Below, in pieces: positions 35,859-45,612 of a DNA stretch of 64,000 nt. Each line of letters opens with the position of its first letter. The stretch's first letter is position 1. The stretch is taken from contig NZ_CP042906.1 in NCBI RefSeq assembly GCF_008728855.1, positions 434,001 to 498,000 on the forward strand. Direction: 5' to 3'. A program made the position numbers and the translations under genes. Origin of the DNA: Hypericibacter terrae. Its GTDB lineage: Bacteria; Pseudomonadota; Alphaproteobacteria; Dongiales; Dongiaceae. The notes beneath the pieces are model-generated. The model ran no database searches, had not been told where the DNA came from, and worked only from the letters and a program-made list of their open reading frames with translations.

Positions 35859-35886
35859 ATTATATAATAGCAATCTATAAGTGCAA
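35859..35886 (-). promoter_or_regulatory. Sigma-70-type promoter for the lysozyme-like gene
   Basis: On the minus strand TTGCAC (35886-35881) and TATAAT (35864-35859) are separated by 16 bp, close to consensus and rare in this GC-rich window. It lies 30 nt above the ATG at 35829. Confidence 0.6.
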
Positions 35887-35918
35887 AGAACAAAAGACGA
35901 ACACCGTGGAGAGAATGC

Positions 35919-36848
35919 CTAGCGCCCACGCTGGATCGCGCCGCTGGCAAGCGCCACACCGAAGCCGACGATGAGGATGGCGGCGAGACTGAGAAGGCTC
36001 GGGATCTCACCGAGGAGCGGCACGCCGAACAGGGCCGCGAGGCCCGGCGCCAAAGCGGCGAAGGCCGCGGCGTTCGAGGCGCCGAGCCGACGCACGGCGG
36101 CGCCATAGCAGACGAGCGCCAGCAATCCGGAGAGGAGGCCCTGCACGACACCCTGGAGCAGGATATCGTGCAGCGGCGCGTCGAGCAGCCGGCTGGTGCC
36201 GGAGAAGAACAGCACCGGCAGCAGCAGGAGGATCGAGCCGGTATTGACGATCGCGGCCGACTGCCAGGCATTGATGCCGGACCGGCGGAAGGCCAGCGTG
36301 TAGCAGGCCCACATCGAGGCAGCGCCAAGCAGCAACGGATAGCCGCGCCACGCTCCTTCATGACCGATCCCGCCGATCGCGACCGCGACGGCGCCGGCGA
36401 AGATCAGCGCGAAGCCCAGGAGCCGCAGGGCGCCGATGCGCTCGCGCAGGAAGAGAGAGCCGAAGAGCGCGACGAAGAGCGGCATGGTGCCCGGCAGCAG
36501 CGCCCCGATGTCCGCCGCGGGCGCCAGCGCCATGCCGGTCGAGCAGACCAGGAAGAAGGGCGCGCCGGAGCCCGCGATCATCACGAGGCTGCGACGCGCA
36601 CCGGCCTGCTTGAGGGCCGGGCGGATGCGCCAGAGCACCGGCAGCAACACCAGGCTCGGCACGCTGTAGCGCAACAGCGCCACATCGACCGGTGCCAGGC
36701 CGGTCGTCACGCCCTTGCGGGTCAGCGCGATCCAGGCGCCCCAGATGGTGACGGTCGCGAGGGCCGCCGCCATGCCGACCCATCGCGATCTGTCGACAGC
36801 GGCGAAGGCGTCGAGGGGTGGCTTGGCGGTTGTTGCGGATGAGGGCAT
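35919..36848 (-). CDS. EamA-family (DMT) transporter
   Basis: A 309-residue inner-membrane protein with ten predicted helices arranged as two EamA repeats (first VTIWGAWIALTRKGVTTGLAP, second YPLLLGAASMWACYTLAFRRSG). Members export amino acids or metabolites, often under control of an adjacent Lrp-type regulator, as here. ATG 36848 follows a strong GGAGGAA. The substrate is unknown. Confidence 0.88.
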   Translation of the reverse strand: MPSSATTAKPPLDAFAAVDRSRWVGMAAALATVTIWGAWIALTRKGVTTGLAPVDVALLRYSVPSLVLLPVLWRIRPALKQAGARRSLVMIAGSGAPFFLVCSTGMALAPAADIGALLPGTMPLFVALFGSLFLRERIGALRLLGFALIFAGAVAVAIGGIGHEGAWRGYPLLLGAASMWACYTLAFRRSGINAWQSAAIVNTGSILLLLPVLFFSGTSRLLDAPLHDILLQGVVQGLLSGLLALVCYGAAVRRLGASNAAAFAALAPGLAALFGVPLLGEIPSLLSLAAILIVGFGVALASGAIQRGR

Positions 36849-36975
36849 GGGTGTTCCTCCACTCCAGGGAACGCGATCCTGCCGCCGAGGGGCAGGACGA
36901 ATCCCTGCGAATTGGCCCATGCAAAGGCCGTTCTATGGCATAATCCGCCTATAAAGACGCCCAGCGAGGTGATTC

Positions 36976-37512
36976 TTGCCAAGCTCGGACTTGGATGTGA
37001 TCGACCGCCATATCCTGGAGGCGCTGCAGGCCGACGGCCGGCTCTCCGTCGTCGAGCTCGCGGACAAAGTCGGGCTCTCGCCCTCGCCCTGCCTGCGCCG
37101 TGTGAAGCGGCTCGAGGCCGAGGGCCATATCGCGGGCTACCGCGCCTCGCTCTCACGCGAACGGATCGGGCTCGGTCTCACGGTGTTCGTGGGCGTGAAG
37201 GTCGATGGCCATCGCGACGAGAACGCCACCGCCCTGCAGCTGGCGATCAAGGCGATGCCCGAGGTGGTGTCGGCGCATCTGGTGTCGGGCGAGGCGGATT
37301 TCCTGCTCGAGGTGGTGGTGCCCGACCTCAAGCATTACGAGGAATTTCTGGTCGGCCGCCTGCTAAGTCTGCCGATGATCAAGGATATCCGCTCGAACTT
37401 CGCGATCCGCACGGTGAAGCTCGACGCGGCGCTGCCGCTGGGCCATCTGGCCCCGCCGGCGTCCGCGCGCAAAGAAGCGCGCAAGCCCGTGAAGCCTGTG
37501 CGCCGGCGCTAA
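36976..37512 (+). CDS. Lrp/AsnC-family transcriptional regulator
   Basis: A 178-residue regulator with an N-terminal helix-turn-helix (SVVELADKVGLSPSPCLRRVKRLE) and a C-terminal RAM ligand domain (VSGEADFLLEVVVPDLKHYEEFL). TTG is the start: GAGGTGA lies 5 nt upstream and no ATG fits. It is divergent from the EamA exporter across 127 bp, the classic layout in which an amino-acid-sensing regulator controls the exporter. A Lys/Arg-rich tail of 25 residues follows the RAM domain. Its stop overlaps the convergent gene's stop by 3 nt. Confidence 0.9.
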   Translation: MPSSDLDVIDRHILEALQADGRLSVVELADKVGLSPSPCLRRVKRLEAEGHIAGYRASLSRERIGLGLTVFVGVKVDGHRDENATALQLAIKAMPEVVSAHLVSGEADFLLEVVVPDLKHYEEFLVGRLLSLPMIKDIRSNFAIRTVKLDAALPLGHLAPPASARKEARKPVKPVRRR

Positions 37513-38447
37513 TAGCCCTTCTTCAGATCGACCGTATTGGGAATGGGCAGCCCCGCCTTGTGCCGGCGGATGCCGTCGAACACGACCGGGATCGCCGTCT
37601 CGGGCTGGGTCAGGCTCGCCACATGCGGCGTGACCGTGATCTTCGGATGGACCCAGAAGGGATTGTCAGCGGGCAGCGGCTCCTGGTGGAACACGTCCAG
37701 CGTCGCATGCGCGATGTGGCCGGAATCGAGGGCCGCGATCAGGTCGGCATCGACCAGATGGCCGCCGCGCGCGGCGTTGATCAGGCAGGCGCCCCGGGGC
37801 AGCTGAGCCAGGAGCTTCGCGTTGAGAATACCGCGCGTCTCCGCCGTCAGCGGCAGCAGGCAGACCAGGATCTCGGTGCGGGCGAGGAAAGCCTTGAGCC
37901 CGTCCTCGCCATGATAGCTGGTCACGCCGGGCAGCGATTTGGGCCGGCGGCTCCAGCCGGCGACATCGAAATCGAGCGCCACCAGCTTCGCGGCGGCATC
38001 GGCGCCGAGCACGCCCAGCCCCATGATGCCGATCTTGCGGTTGCGCGCGAGCGGGAACAGCTTCTGGCGCCAGACGCGATCCTTCTGCTGCTGGTCGAGC
38101 ACATGCTGGCCGCGATGATGGCGCAGCGTGTGGAGCAGCACATATTCGGTCATGCCCGAGGTCAGGCCCGGATCGACCAGCCGCACGATCGGGATGTGAT
38201 AGGGCAGGGTCTTGTCGGCGAGGAGCTTGTCGACGCCGGCTCCCAGATTGAAGATCACCTTCAGGTTCGGATAGCGCTGCATGTCGCCCGGCTCCGGCAG
38301 CCAGACCAGCGCGTATTCGATGTCCTCGACCCGTCCCACATCCGGCCAGAAGCGCAGATCGATGTTGGGATCCGCCGCCGTCAGCGGCTTGCGCCAGGCC
38401 TCGAACTCGCCGGCATCGTCCTGGGGGCTGTTGAAGAGAATCGCCAT
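37509..38447 (-). CDS. Glyoxylate/hydroxypyruvate reductase (GhrA-like)
   Basis: A 312-residue D-2-hydroxyacid dehydrogenase. The NAD(P) motif is GIMGLGVLGADAA; the catalytic Arg, Glu and His are in INAARGGHLV, DVFHQEPLP and TPHVASLT. GhrA-type enzymes reduce glyoxylate and hydroxypyruvate in the cytoplasm. ATG 38447 with AAGGAA 5 nt upstream is chosen over longer forms. The gene is convergent with the Lrp regulator. Confidence 0.9.
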   Translation of the reverse strand: MAILFNSPQDDAGEFEAWRKPLTAADPNIDLRFWPDVGRVEDIEYALVWLPEPGDMQRYPNLKVIFNLGAGVDKLLADKTLPYHIPIVRLVDPGLTSGMTEYVLLHTLRHHRGQHVLDQQQKDRVWRQKLFPLARNRKIGIMGLGVLGADAAAKLVALDFDVAGWSRRPKSLPGVTSYHGEDGLKAFLARTEILVCLLPLTAETRGILNAKLLAQLPRGACLINAARGGHLVDADLIAALDSGHIAHATLDVFHQEPLPADNPFWVHPKITVTPHVASLTQPETAIPVVFDGIRRHKAGLPIPNTVDLKKGY

Positions 38448-38510
38448 GCTGGTTCCTTGACGTCGGGTGTCGTGAATGGTGGTGGTGAGTTGGCGCGAAA
38501 ACACCCCGCG

Positions 38511-38620
38511 GCCCCCTCCCTAACCCTCCCCCTTAAAGGAGGAGGGGATTATTTTCGCTCGCGCCTTCCTTGTTCCCTCCCCCGTTGAGGGGGAGGGCTA
38601 GGGAGGGGGCAGACTCGATA
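38511..38620. repeat. C/G-rich palindrome doublet (REPIN-like)
   Basis: Facing palindromes around CCTCCCCCTTAAAGGAGGAGG and CCTCCCCCGTTGAGGGGGAGG, with GGGGGCAGACTCGATA at the outer edge, lie upstream of ghrA and downstream of the Yej operon. Confidence 0.7.
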
Positions 38621-38640
38621 TCAGAAATACTAACCGGCCG

Positions 38641-40299
38641 TCACTCCCTCACCACCCCCGCCTGCGCCGTCTCGAGCTCGAAAGCCGCCGCCATCAGCGC
38701 CTTGGTGTAGCTCTCGCGCGGGTTCCCGAGGACCTGGTCGGCGGCGCCATGCTCGACCACCTTGCCGTCCTTCAGCACCATGATCTCGTCGGCCAGCGCG
38801 CGGATCACGCGCAGATCGTGGCTGATGAAGAGATAGGCGAGCTTGTGCCGGCGCTGCAGCTCGGCCAGGAGATCGACGATCTGCGCCTGCACCGACATGT
38901 CGAGCGCCGAGGTCGGCTCGTCCAGCACGACCAGGCGCGGCTTCAGCACCATGGCGCGCGCGATGGCGACACGCTGGCGCTGGCCGCCGGAGAACTCATG
39001 CGGATAGCGGAAGCGGCTCTCCGGATCGAGCCCGACCTCCTGCAGCGCCTCGACGATGCGGGCATCGGCTTCGGCCTCGGTCTTGGCGAGGCCATGGACG
39101 GTCAGCCCTTCGGCCACGATCTCGCCCACCGAAAGGCGAGGCGAAAGCGAGCCATAGGGATCCTGGAACACGACCTGCATCTCCTGGCGCAGCGGCCGCA
39201 GATTGCCGCCGGAGACTTTGTCGATGCGCCTGCCCTCGAACTCGATCGCACCCTCGCTCGAGATCAGGCGCAACAAGGCCAATCCCAGTGTCGTCTTGCC
39301 CGAACCGCTTTCGCCGACCACGCCGACGGTGCGGCCCTCGTGGAGCTTGAGGCTCACCCCGTCGATCGCCTTGATGTGGTCGACGGTGCGGCGCAGCAGC
39401 CCCTGCTTGATCGGAAACCAGACCTTCACGTCCGTGCCGGTCATCAGCGGCGTGCCCTGGGCCGGCTGGATCGCGGGCTTGCGCTTAGGCTCGGCCGCCA
39501 GCAGCTTGCGAGTGTATTCGTGCTGCGGCGCCTTGAAGACGGTCGCGACCGGGCCCTGCTCGACGATATGGCCCTTTGTCATGATGGCGACGTCGTCCGC
39601 GACCTTGCGCACGATGCTGAGGTCGTGGGTGATGAGCAGCAGCCCCATGCCGAGCTTGGTCTGCAGCTCCTTCAGCAGCTTCAGGATCTGGGCCTGGATC
39701 GTGACATCGAGCGCCGTGGTCGGCTCGTCGGCGATCAGGAGATCGGGATCGTTGGCGAGCGCCATGGCGATCATCACGCGCTGGCGCTGGCCGCCGGAGA
39801 GCTCATGCGGATAGGCGTTCAGGCGCTTCTCGGGATTGGGCAGCTGCACAAGGCGTAGCAGCTCCAGCGTGCGCGCCCGGGCGGCTCCCTTGGAAAGCCC
39901 CTTATGGATCAGCAGAACCTCGTTGACCTGCTTCTCGATGGTGTGGAGCGGATTGAGCGAGGTCATCGGCTCCTGGAAGATCATCGAGATCTGGTCGCCG
40001 CGCAGGCCTCGCATCGTTGATTCCGGCGCACCGATCAGTTCCTGGCCCTTGAACAGGACGCTGCCGGAGGGATGGTGCGCGGCCGGATAGGGCAGGAGGC
40101 GCATGATCGAGAGCGCTGTCACCGATTTGCCCGACCCGCTCTCGCCGACCAGCGCCAGGGTGCGGCCGCGCTCGATGGTGAAGCTGATATGGTCGACAGC
40201 CTTCACCAGCCGCGGGCCTGCGCCGAAATAGGTCGAGAGATCCTTGACCTGCAGCAGCGGACCTTGGGGCGCCGTCGGCGTCACCAGCTTGGCGCTCAT
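38641..40299 (-). CDS. yejF: Peptide ABC importer, fused double ATPase YejF
   Basis: A 552-residue protein carrying two complete ABC ATPase domains. Each has Walker A (GESGSGKS and GESGSGKT), the signature (LSGGQRQR and FSGGQRQR) and Walker B ([24 protein letters not shown]). It energises the YejBE permease for import of oligopeptides, muropeptide fragments and, in enterics, the peptide antibiotic microcin C. ATG 40299 overlaps the yejE stop (ATGA), so it is translationally coupled. It is the last gene of the yejABEF run. Confidence 0.95.
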   Translation of the reverse strand: MSAKLVTPTAPQGPLLQVKDLSTYFGAGPRLVKAVDHISFTIERGRTLALVGESGSGKSVTALSIMRLLPYPAAHHPSGSVLFKGQELIGAPESTMRGLRGDQISMIFQEPMTSLNPLHTIEKQVNEVLLIHKGLSKGAARARTLELLRLVQLPNPEKRLNAYPHELSGGQRQRVMIAMALANDPDLLIADEPTTALDVTIQAQILKLLKELQTKLGMGLLLITHDLSIVRKVADDVAIMTKGHIVEQGPVATVFKAPQHEYTRKLLAAEPKRKPAIQPAQGTPLMTGTDVKVWFPIKQGLLRRTVDHIKAIDGVSLKLHEGRTVGVVGESGSGKTTLGLALLRLISSEGAIEFEGRRIDKVSGGNLRPLRQEMQVVFQDPYGSLSPRLSVGEIVAEGLTVHGLAKTEAEADARIVEALQEVGLDPESRFRYPHEFSGGQRQRVAIARAMVLKPRLVVLDEPTSALDMSVQAQIVDLLAELQRRHKLAYLFISHDLRVIRALADEIMVLKDGKVVEHGAADQVLGNPRESYTKALMAAAFELETAQAGVVRE

Positions 40300-41393
40300 G
40301 CGACCGCTTTCCGGGGATCGAAGGCATCGCGCACGGCCTCGCCGATGAAGACGAGCAGCGTCAGCAGCAGGGCGATGACGAAGAAGCCGGTGAAGCCCAG
40401 CCAGGGTGCCTGGAGGTTGGCCTTGCCTTGATTGAGGAGCTCGCCGAGCGATGCGGACCCCGGCGGCAGGCCGAAACCCAGGAAGTCGAGCGAGGTCAGG
40501 ATCGTCACCGAACCGCCCAGCGTGAAGGGCAGGAAGGTCAGCATCGCCACCATGGCGTTGGGCAGCAGATGGCGGAACATAATGGTCCAGTCTCGCACGC
40601 CGAGCGCGCGGGCGGCCCGCACATACTCGAAATTCCGCGCACGCAGGAATTCCGCGCGGACAACGCCGACGGGCCAAGTCCAGCTGAAGAGGAGAAGCAG
40701 CCCGAGCAACCACCAGAAATTCGGCGTGATGACACTCGCCAGGATGATCAGCATGTAGAGGGTGGGCAGGCCGCTCCAGATCTCGATCACGCGCTGGAAA
40801 GTGATGTCGAGCAGGCCGCCGAAGTAACCCTGCATGGCGCCGGCGATGACGCCGATGATCGTGCTGAAGAAGGTCAAGATCAGGCCGAAAGCGACCGAGA
40901 TGCGGAAACCGTAGATGACGCGGGCCGTCACATCGCGGGCCTGATCGTCGGTACCGAGCCACTGCTCGCGCGACGGCGGTGTCGGCGCCGGCTCCGGCAG
41001 GTCGTAGATCACGGTGTCGTAGGCGTAAGGGATCAATGGCCAGACCGCCCAGCCTTTGTCCGAGATCAGCTTCTTGACGAACGGATCGGTGTAGACCGTG
41101 TTGGTCTCGAACACGCCGCCATAGGCCGTTTCCGGATAGTCGGCAAAGACCGGGAAAAACAGATGCCCGTCGTGGAAGACGACGATCGGACGGTCATTCG
41201 CGATCAGTTCCGCACTGAGACTGATGCCGAAGAGAACCAGAAAGATCCATAGCGACCAGAATCCCCGTTTGTTGGCGCGGAAGTTGCGCAGACGCCGACG
41301 GGTCAGCGGTGTGATCCGAAAACCGAGAAAACGGTCTGCATAGGCGCGCGCGAGCGCCGCCATGGGGGGTGCGGATCCTTCGGCAACGCTCAT
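40296..41393 (-). CDS. yejE: Peptide ABC permease YejE
   Basis: A 365-residue inner-membrane permease. A cytoplasmic N-terminal lead ([20 protein letters not shown]) precedes TM1. A large periplasmic insert after TM1 is typical of YejE. Further helices follow, with the EAA-type loop [33 protein letters not shown] contacting the ATPase. It overlaps both yejB and yejF by 4 nt. Confidence 0.94.
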   Translation of the reverse strand: MSVAEGSAPPMAALARAYADRFLGFRITPLTRRRLRNFRANKRGFWSLWIFLVLFGISLSAELIANDRPIVVFHDGHLFFPVFADYPETAYGGVFETNTVYTDPFVKKLISDKGWAVWPLIPYAYDTVIYDLPEPAPTPPSREQWLGTDDQARDVTARVIYGFRISVAFGLILTFFSTIIGVIAGAMQGYFGGLLDITFQRVIEIWSGLPTLYMLIILASVITPNFWWLLGLLLLFSWTWPVGVVRAEFLRARNFEYVRAARALGVRDWTIMFRHLLPNAMVAMLTFLPFTLGGSVTILTSLDFLGFGLPPGSASLGELLNQGKANLQAPWLGFTGFFVIALLLTLLVFIGEAVRDAFDPRKAVA

Positions 41394-42484
41394 ACGCGGC
41401 GGCTTTCGAAATCGATGCGCGGATCGACCAGGGTATAGGTGATGTCGCCCACCAGATTCATCACCAGGCCCAACAAGGTGAAGAAATAGGTGGTGGCGAA
41501 CACGATCGGATAATCCCGGTTGATGATGGCTTCATAACCAAGCTGTCCCAACCCATCGAGCGAGAAAATGATCTCGATCAGCAGGGACGAGGTGAACAGG
41601 ATGCCGATGAAGGCCGCCGGAAACCCGGCGATTACGATCAGCATCGCATTGCGGAACACATGCCCGTAGAGCACGCGCCGCTCGGTCAGGCCCTTGGCCC
41701 GCGCGGTGATCACATATTGCTGGTTGATCTGCTCCAGGAAGGAGTTCTTGGTCAGCATGGTCAGGCTGGCGAAGCTTCCGACCAGAAGGGCGGCGAGGGG
41801 CAAGGCCAGGTGCCAGAAATAGTCGACAATTCGTTGCGGCCAGGACAGATCGCTCCAGTTGTCGGAGACCAGGCCGCGTAGCGGGAACCACTGGAAGTAA
41901 CTCCCGCCGGCAAACAGCACGATCAGCAGGATCGCGAACAAGAAGGAAGGGATCGCGTTGCCCGTGATGACGACGATGCTGGTCCAGATATCGAAGCGCG
42001 ATCCGTCCCGCACGGCCTTCTTGATGCCGAGCGGGATGGAAATCAGATAGACGAACAGGGTGGTCCAGATGCCGAGCGAGATCGAGACCGGAAATTTCTC
42101 TATGACGAGATCGACGACCGGCCGCCCCTTGAAGAAGCTCTCGCCGAAATCGAACCGGACATAATGCCTCATCATGTCGATGAAGCGCTCGAGCGGTGGC
42201 TTGTCGAAGCCGTAGAGCTTCTCGATCTCCTTGATGAATTCGGGGTCGAGGCCGCGCGCGCCGCGATAGTGGCTGGTTTCGCCGGCGACCTGGCCCCCGC
42301 CCACCGTCTCGCCGCCGCTGCTGGTGATGCGTTCGGTTGCGGAAATGCCACGGCCCTCGAGCTCGGCGATTGTCTGCTCGACCGGCCCCCCCGGCGCCAC
42401 TTGAACGATGGCGAAGTTGATGACCATGATGCCGAACAATGTCGGAATGATCAGAAGCAGCCGGCGGATGATGTAAGCGAACAT
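41390..42484 (-). CDS. yejB: Peptide ABC permease YejB
   Basis: A 364-residue permease of the DppB type, starting [26 protein letters not shown] periplasmic insert carrying [22 protein letters not shown] is a feature of YejB. The EAA loop is [31 protein letters not shown]. It forms the channel with YejE and lies 18 nt after yejA. Confidence 0.94.
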   Translation of the reverse strand: MFAYIIRRLLLIIPTLFGIMVINFAIVQVAPGGPVEQTIAELEGRGISATERITSSGGETVGGGQVAGETSHYRGARGLDPEFIKEIEKLYGFDKPPLERFIDMMRHYVRFDFGESFFKGRPVVDLVIEKFPVSISLGIWTTLFVYLISIPLGIKKAVRDGSRFDIWTSIVVITGNAIPSFLFAILLIVLFAGGSYFQWFPLRGLVSDNWSDLSWPQRIVDYFWHLALPLAALLVGSFASLTMLTKNSFLEQINQQYVITARAKGLTERRVLYGHVFRNAMLIVIAGFPAAFIGILFTSSLLIEIIFSLDGLGQLGYEAIINRDYPIVFATTYFFTLLGLVMNLVGDITYTLVDPRIDFESRRV

Positions 42485-42502
42485 GGTTCCGTTCGGCCCC
42501 GT

Positions 42503-44389
42503 TTAGCTCGACTGTTTGCTGGCGAGCGCCGCGGCCTTCACGGGATCGACCCACCAGGTATCCAGGCCCAGATCATATTTGGGCGAGATCGCCGGTCGCG
42601 AGAACTTGTTCCAATAGACGACCCGATAGCTTCGGAGATGCCAGCTGGGGATGACATAAAAGCCCCATAGCAGGACTCGGTCGAGCGCGCGGGTGCGCTG
42701 AATCAGGCTTTCGCGATCGGGGGCGGAGATCACGGAGTCCGCCAGCTCATCGACGACCGGGTCCTTGATCCCGATCACGTTCTGGCTGCCGGGCTGGTCG
42801 GCTGCGGCCGAGCCCCAATATTCGGTCTGCTCGTTGCCGGGCGAGCGCGACTGGCCGAAGCTACCGATGATCATGTCGAAGTCGAAATTGTCCAGGCGGT
42901 TCTGGTACTCGGCGATGCCGACGGTGCGGAGACTGGCGAAGATGCCCAAGCGCCTCAGATTGCGCAGGAACGGCAGGACGATGCGCTCGAACATCGGATC
43001 GTAGAGCAGGAATTCGAACTGGAAGGGTTCGCCAGTCTCCTGCTTTACCAGCCTCTTGTCCTTGATCACCCAGCCGGCGGACTGGAGCAGAGCACGCGCC
43101 TTCAAGAGATTGTCGCGGACATTGCCCGTGCCGTCGGTTTTGGGCGGCTCATAGGTTGAGGTGAAGACCTCGTCCGGGACCTTGCCGCGATATTTCTCGA
43201 GGATCTTGAGTTCGTCGCCCTGCGGCAGACCCGAAGAAGCCAGCTCCGTATTCGAGAAATAGCTGGCAGTGCGAGTATATTGCCCGAAGAACAGCGCCTT
43301 GTTGGACCATTCGAAGTCGAATCCGTAGCCCAGCGCCTGGCGTACGCGGCGATCTTGGAAAATCGGCCGGCGGATATTGAAGGCGAAGCACTGCATGCCG
43401 GTGGGATCCTCGTTCGGGATCTGCTCCTTCACCATCCGGCCGTCGGCGATTTGCGGAATGTTGTAGCCGATGGCCCAGATTTTCGCGGAGCGTTCCTGCC
43501 GGAAATCGAAGTCGCCGGCCTTGAGGCCTTCGAGCGCAACCGCTTCGTCCTTGTAATAGATGTAGCGCACCGAATCCCAATTGTTGGTCCCGACATTCAC
43601 CGGCAGGTCCCGTCCCCAATAGTCCAGGACGCGGCTGGTCACGACATAGCGCCCCGGCTCGAAATTGGTCACCCGATAGGCGCCGCTGCCCACCGGCAGA
43701 TCCAGCGACGGTTTCTCGAAGTCGCGGGGTTCCCAATAGGCTTTGCAGAGCACGGGCAACTGGCCGACGATCAGCGGCAGCTCGCGGTTGTCGCCGGGGA
43801 CGAAGCTGAATCGGACCTCGGCATCGCCCGTCTTCTCGACCTTGGCGATGCTGCGATAATAGAAGCGATAGAGAGGCTTCCCCTTGGTTTTGAGCGTCTC
43901 GAAACTGAAGACGACGTCCTCGGGCGTGACGGGCGTGCCATCCCACCAGCGCGCAGCGGGATTGAGCGTGAAGCTGACCCAGGACCGGTCGTCGGGCGTC
44001 TCGATGAATTGCGCCAGCAGTCCGTATTGGGTGAATGCCTCGTCATTGCTTTGGATGGTGAGTGTTTCATACGCGCCGCCGCTGCCGGCGGCGGGGGACC
44101 CGCGAACGATGAAAGGGTTGAAGCTTTCGAAGGTCGTGCTGTTGGCCACGCTCATTCGCAGCTGGCCGCCCTTGGGCGCGTCGGGGTTCACATAGTCAAA
44201 ATGCTTGAAGTCCGATCCGTATTTGGGCTCGCCATGCATGGCCAGCGCATGGGCCTTGCCGTTGGTGCCCTCGGCCCGGGCCGAGGGGCCCAGCGCCGCC
44301 CAGGATGCGGCGGCGGCCGCACCTGCGAGGAACTGGCGCCGGTTCGGCCAAAAGGTGGGGAGACGGGGCAGAAGGAAGCGGTCGGACAC
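42503..44389 (-). CDS. yejA: Peptide ABC solute-binding protein YejA
   Basis: A 628-residue periplasmic receptor of the oligopeptide-binding (SBP_bac_5) class. The N-terminus carries a twin-arginine-type signal (NRRQFLAGAAAAASWAALGPSARA). Family segments are HALAMHGEPKYGSDFKHFDYVNPDAPKGG, FNPFIVRGSPAAG and the C-terminal GFYVIPSWHLRSYRVVYWNKF. The GTG start at 44389, with TTGGAG upstream, places the RR motif near the N-terminus; a longer upstream frame lacks a site. It is the first gene of the operon. Confidence 0.93.
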   Translation of the reverse strand: MSDRFLLPRLPTFWPNRRQFLAGAAAAASWAALGPSARAEGTNGKAHALAMHGEPKYGSDFKHFDYVNPDAPKGGQLRMSVANSTTFESFNPFIVRGSPAAGSGGAYETLTIQSNDEAFTQYGLLAQFIETPDDRSWVSFTLNPAARWWDGTPVTPEDVVFSFETLKTKGKPLYRFYYRSIAKVEKTGDAEVRFSFVPGDNRELPLIVGQLPVLCKAYWEPRDFEKPSLDLPVGSGAYRVTNFEPGRYVVTSRVLDYWGRDLPVNVGTNNWDSVRYIYYKDEAVALEGLKAGDFDFRQERSAKIWAIGYNIPQIADGRMVKEQIPNEDPTGMQCFAFNIRRPIFQDRRVRQALGYGFDFEWSNKALFFGQYTRTASYFSNTELASSGLPQGDELKILEKYRGKVPDEVFTSTYEPPKTDGTGNVRDNLLKARALLQSAGWVIKDKRLVKQETGEPFQFEFLLYDPMFERIVLPFLRNLRRLGIFASLRTVGIAEYQNRLDNFDFDMIIGSFGQSRSPGNEQTEYWGSAAADQPGSQNVIGIKDPVVDELADSVISAPDRESLIQRTRALDRVLLWGFYVIPSWHLRSYRVVYWNKFSRPAISPKYDLGLDTWWVDPVKAAALASKQSS

Positions 44390-44566
44390 GCGAACTCCAA
44401 GGCGGCGGAAGGACGTGGATTTTAAGGGTTTTTTCCGATAGCGCCAGATCGAAACGCGGTTCTTGCATGGCTGACACGAGTTGCGGGGTTTCTGGCCTCC
44501 CGGTAAGGTCACGCCCGCTGTTCCCGCCGCCCGCTTCCTCCCCGCCTTTCAGGAGATTGCCGCCTC

Positions 44567-45328
44567 ATGGGCCGCCCGCTTCGCGCCATCACCTTCGATC
44601 TGTGGGACACCATCGTCCATGACGATTCCGACGAGCCCAAGCGCAAGGCGCAGGGGCTGAAGTCGAAGAAGGAGGAGCGCCGCCATCTCCTGTGGGACGC
44701 GCTCAACCGGCAGCAGCCGATCGAATGGGAGCGCGTGAAGCTCGCCTATGACGTGGCCGACGCCGCCTTCAACAAGGTCTGGCATGACCAGCATGTCACC
44801 TGGCCGATCGGCGAGCGGCTGCAGGTGGCGCTCAAGGGTCTGGGCCGGACCCTGCCCGAGACCGAATTTGCGAAGGTCGTGACGGCGCACGAGGAGATGG
44901 AGGTCATGATCCGTCCCGACCTCATTCCCGGCATCCGCGAAGCGCTCGAGGGGCTGCATGGCCGCTACAAGACCTGCATCGTTTCCGACGCGATCGTCTC
45001 GCCCGGCCGCTGCCTGCGCCGGCTGCTCGAGAGCTACGACCTCGCGCGTTTCTTCGACGGTTTTGCCTTCTCCGACGAGGTCGGCTATTCGAAGCCGCAC
45101 CGTTCCATGTTCGAAGCGGCCGCCCGGCAGATGGGCGTCGGTCTGGAAGAGATCGTCCATATCGGCGACCGCGACCATAACGACGTCAAGGGTCCGCAGG
45201 CGCTCGGCATGAAGGCGATCCTCTTCACCGCCACGCGCCCCGCCGACAAGGACCGCACCAGCGCCGACGCGATCTGCGAGCGCCATGCCGATCTCGTCGC
45301 GGTCGTGGATCGGCTGGCGAAGGGGTAG
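44567..45328 (+). CDS. HAD-superfamily hydrolase
   Basis: A 253-residue HAD protein. Motif I is FDLWDTIV, with the nucleophile D11; where phosphatases have the second Asp (D13) it carries Trp, as in some dehalogenase-like members. Motif II/III are in CIVSDAI and YSKPHRSMF, and motif IV is HIGDRDHNDVKGPQALGMKAI. It probably hydrolyses a small phosphate or halide ester; the substrate is unknown. CAGGAG lies 12 nt before the ATG. It is divergent from yejA. Confidence 0.87.
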   Translation: MGRPLRAITFDLWDTIVHDDSDEPKRKAQGLKSKKEERRHLLWDALNRQQPIEWERVKLAYDVADAAFNKVWHDQHVTWPIGERLQVALKGLGRTLPETEFAKVVTAHEEMEVMIRPDLIPGIREALEGLHGRYKTCIVSDAIVSPGRCLRRLLESYDLARFFDGFAFSDEVGYSKPHRSMFEAAARQMGVGLEEIVHIGDRDHNDVKGPQALGMKAILFTATRPADKDRTSADAICERHADLVAVVDRLAKG

Positions 45329-45412
45329 AAGAAACAGACGCGAGCTTTTGCTCAGTGAATCATTCCTCTCCACCCGCATCGCAGAGAAGAGAGTAGGAAA
45401 CAGAGCTTTAAT

Positions 45413-45504
45413 CGTCATGCCGGCGAAGGCCGGCATCCTGAACACAGACCGCGCCCAATCTTGCTCGATGGGTGTTCATGGACCCCGGCCTTCGCCGGGG
45501 TGAC
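45413..45504. repeat. Palindromic repeat doublet, CGTCAT family
   Basis: Two inverted segments, CATGCCGGCGAAGGCCGGCATCC-type at the left and GACCCCGGCCTTCGCCGGGG at the right, lie 40 bp apart and carry the CGTCAT/GTGAC edges of the element near queG. It occupies the gap between the HAD gene and the MFS gene; the rest of the gap (45329-45612) shows nothing else. Confidence 0.7.
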
Positions 45505-45612
45505 AAATGGGGCGGCTGGTCGACCCAAGTCCTATGTCCCCGTCCAAAAGTGGGGAGAACGTATCCGGAGAGTCCCGCCTCCTCACCGCCCGATCCGGAT
45601 CATCATCCCCTC

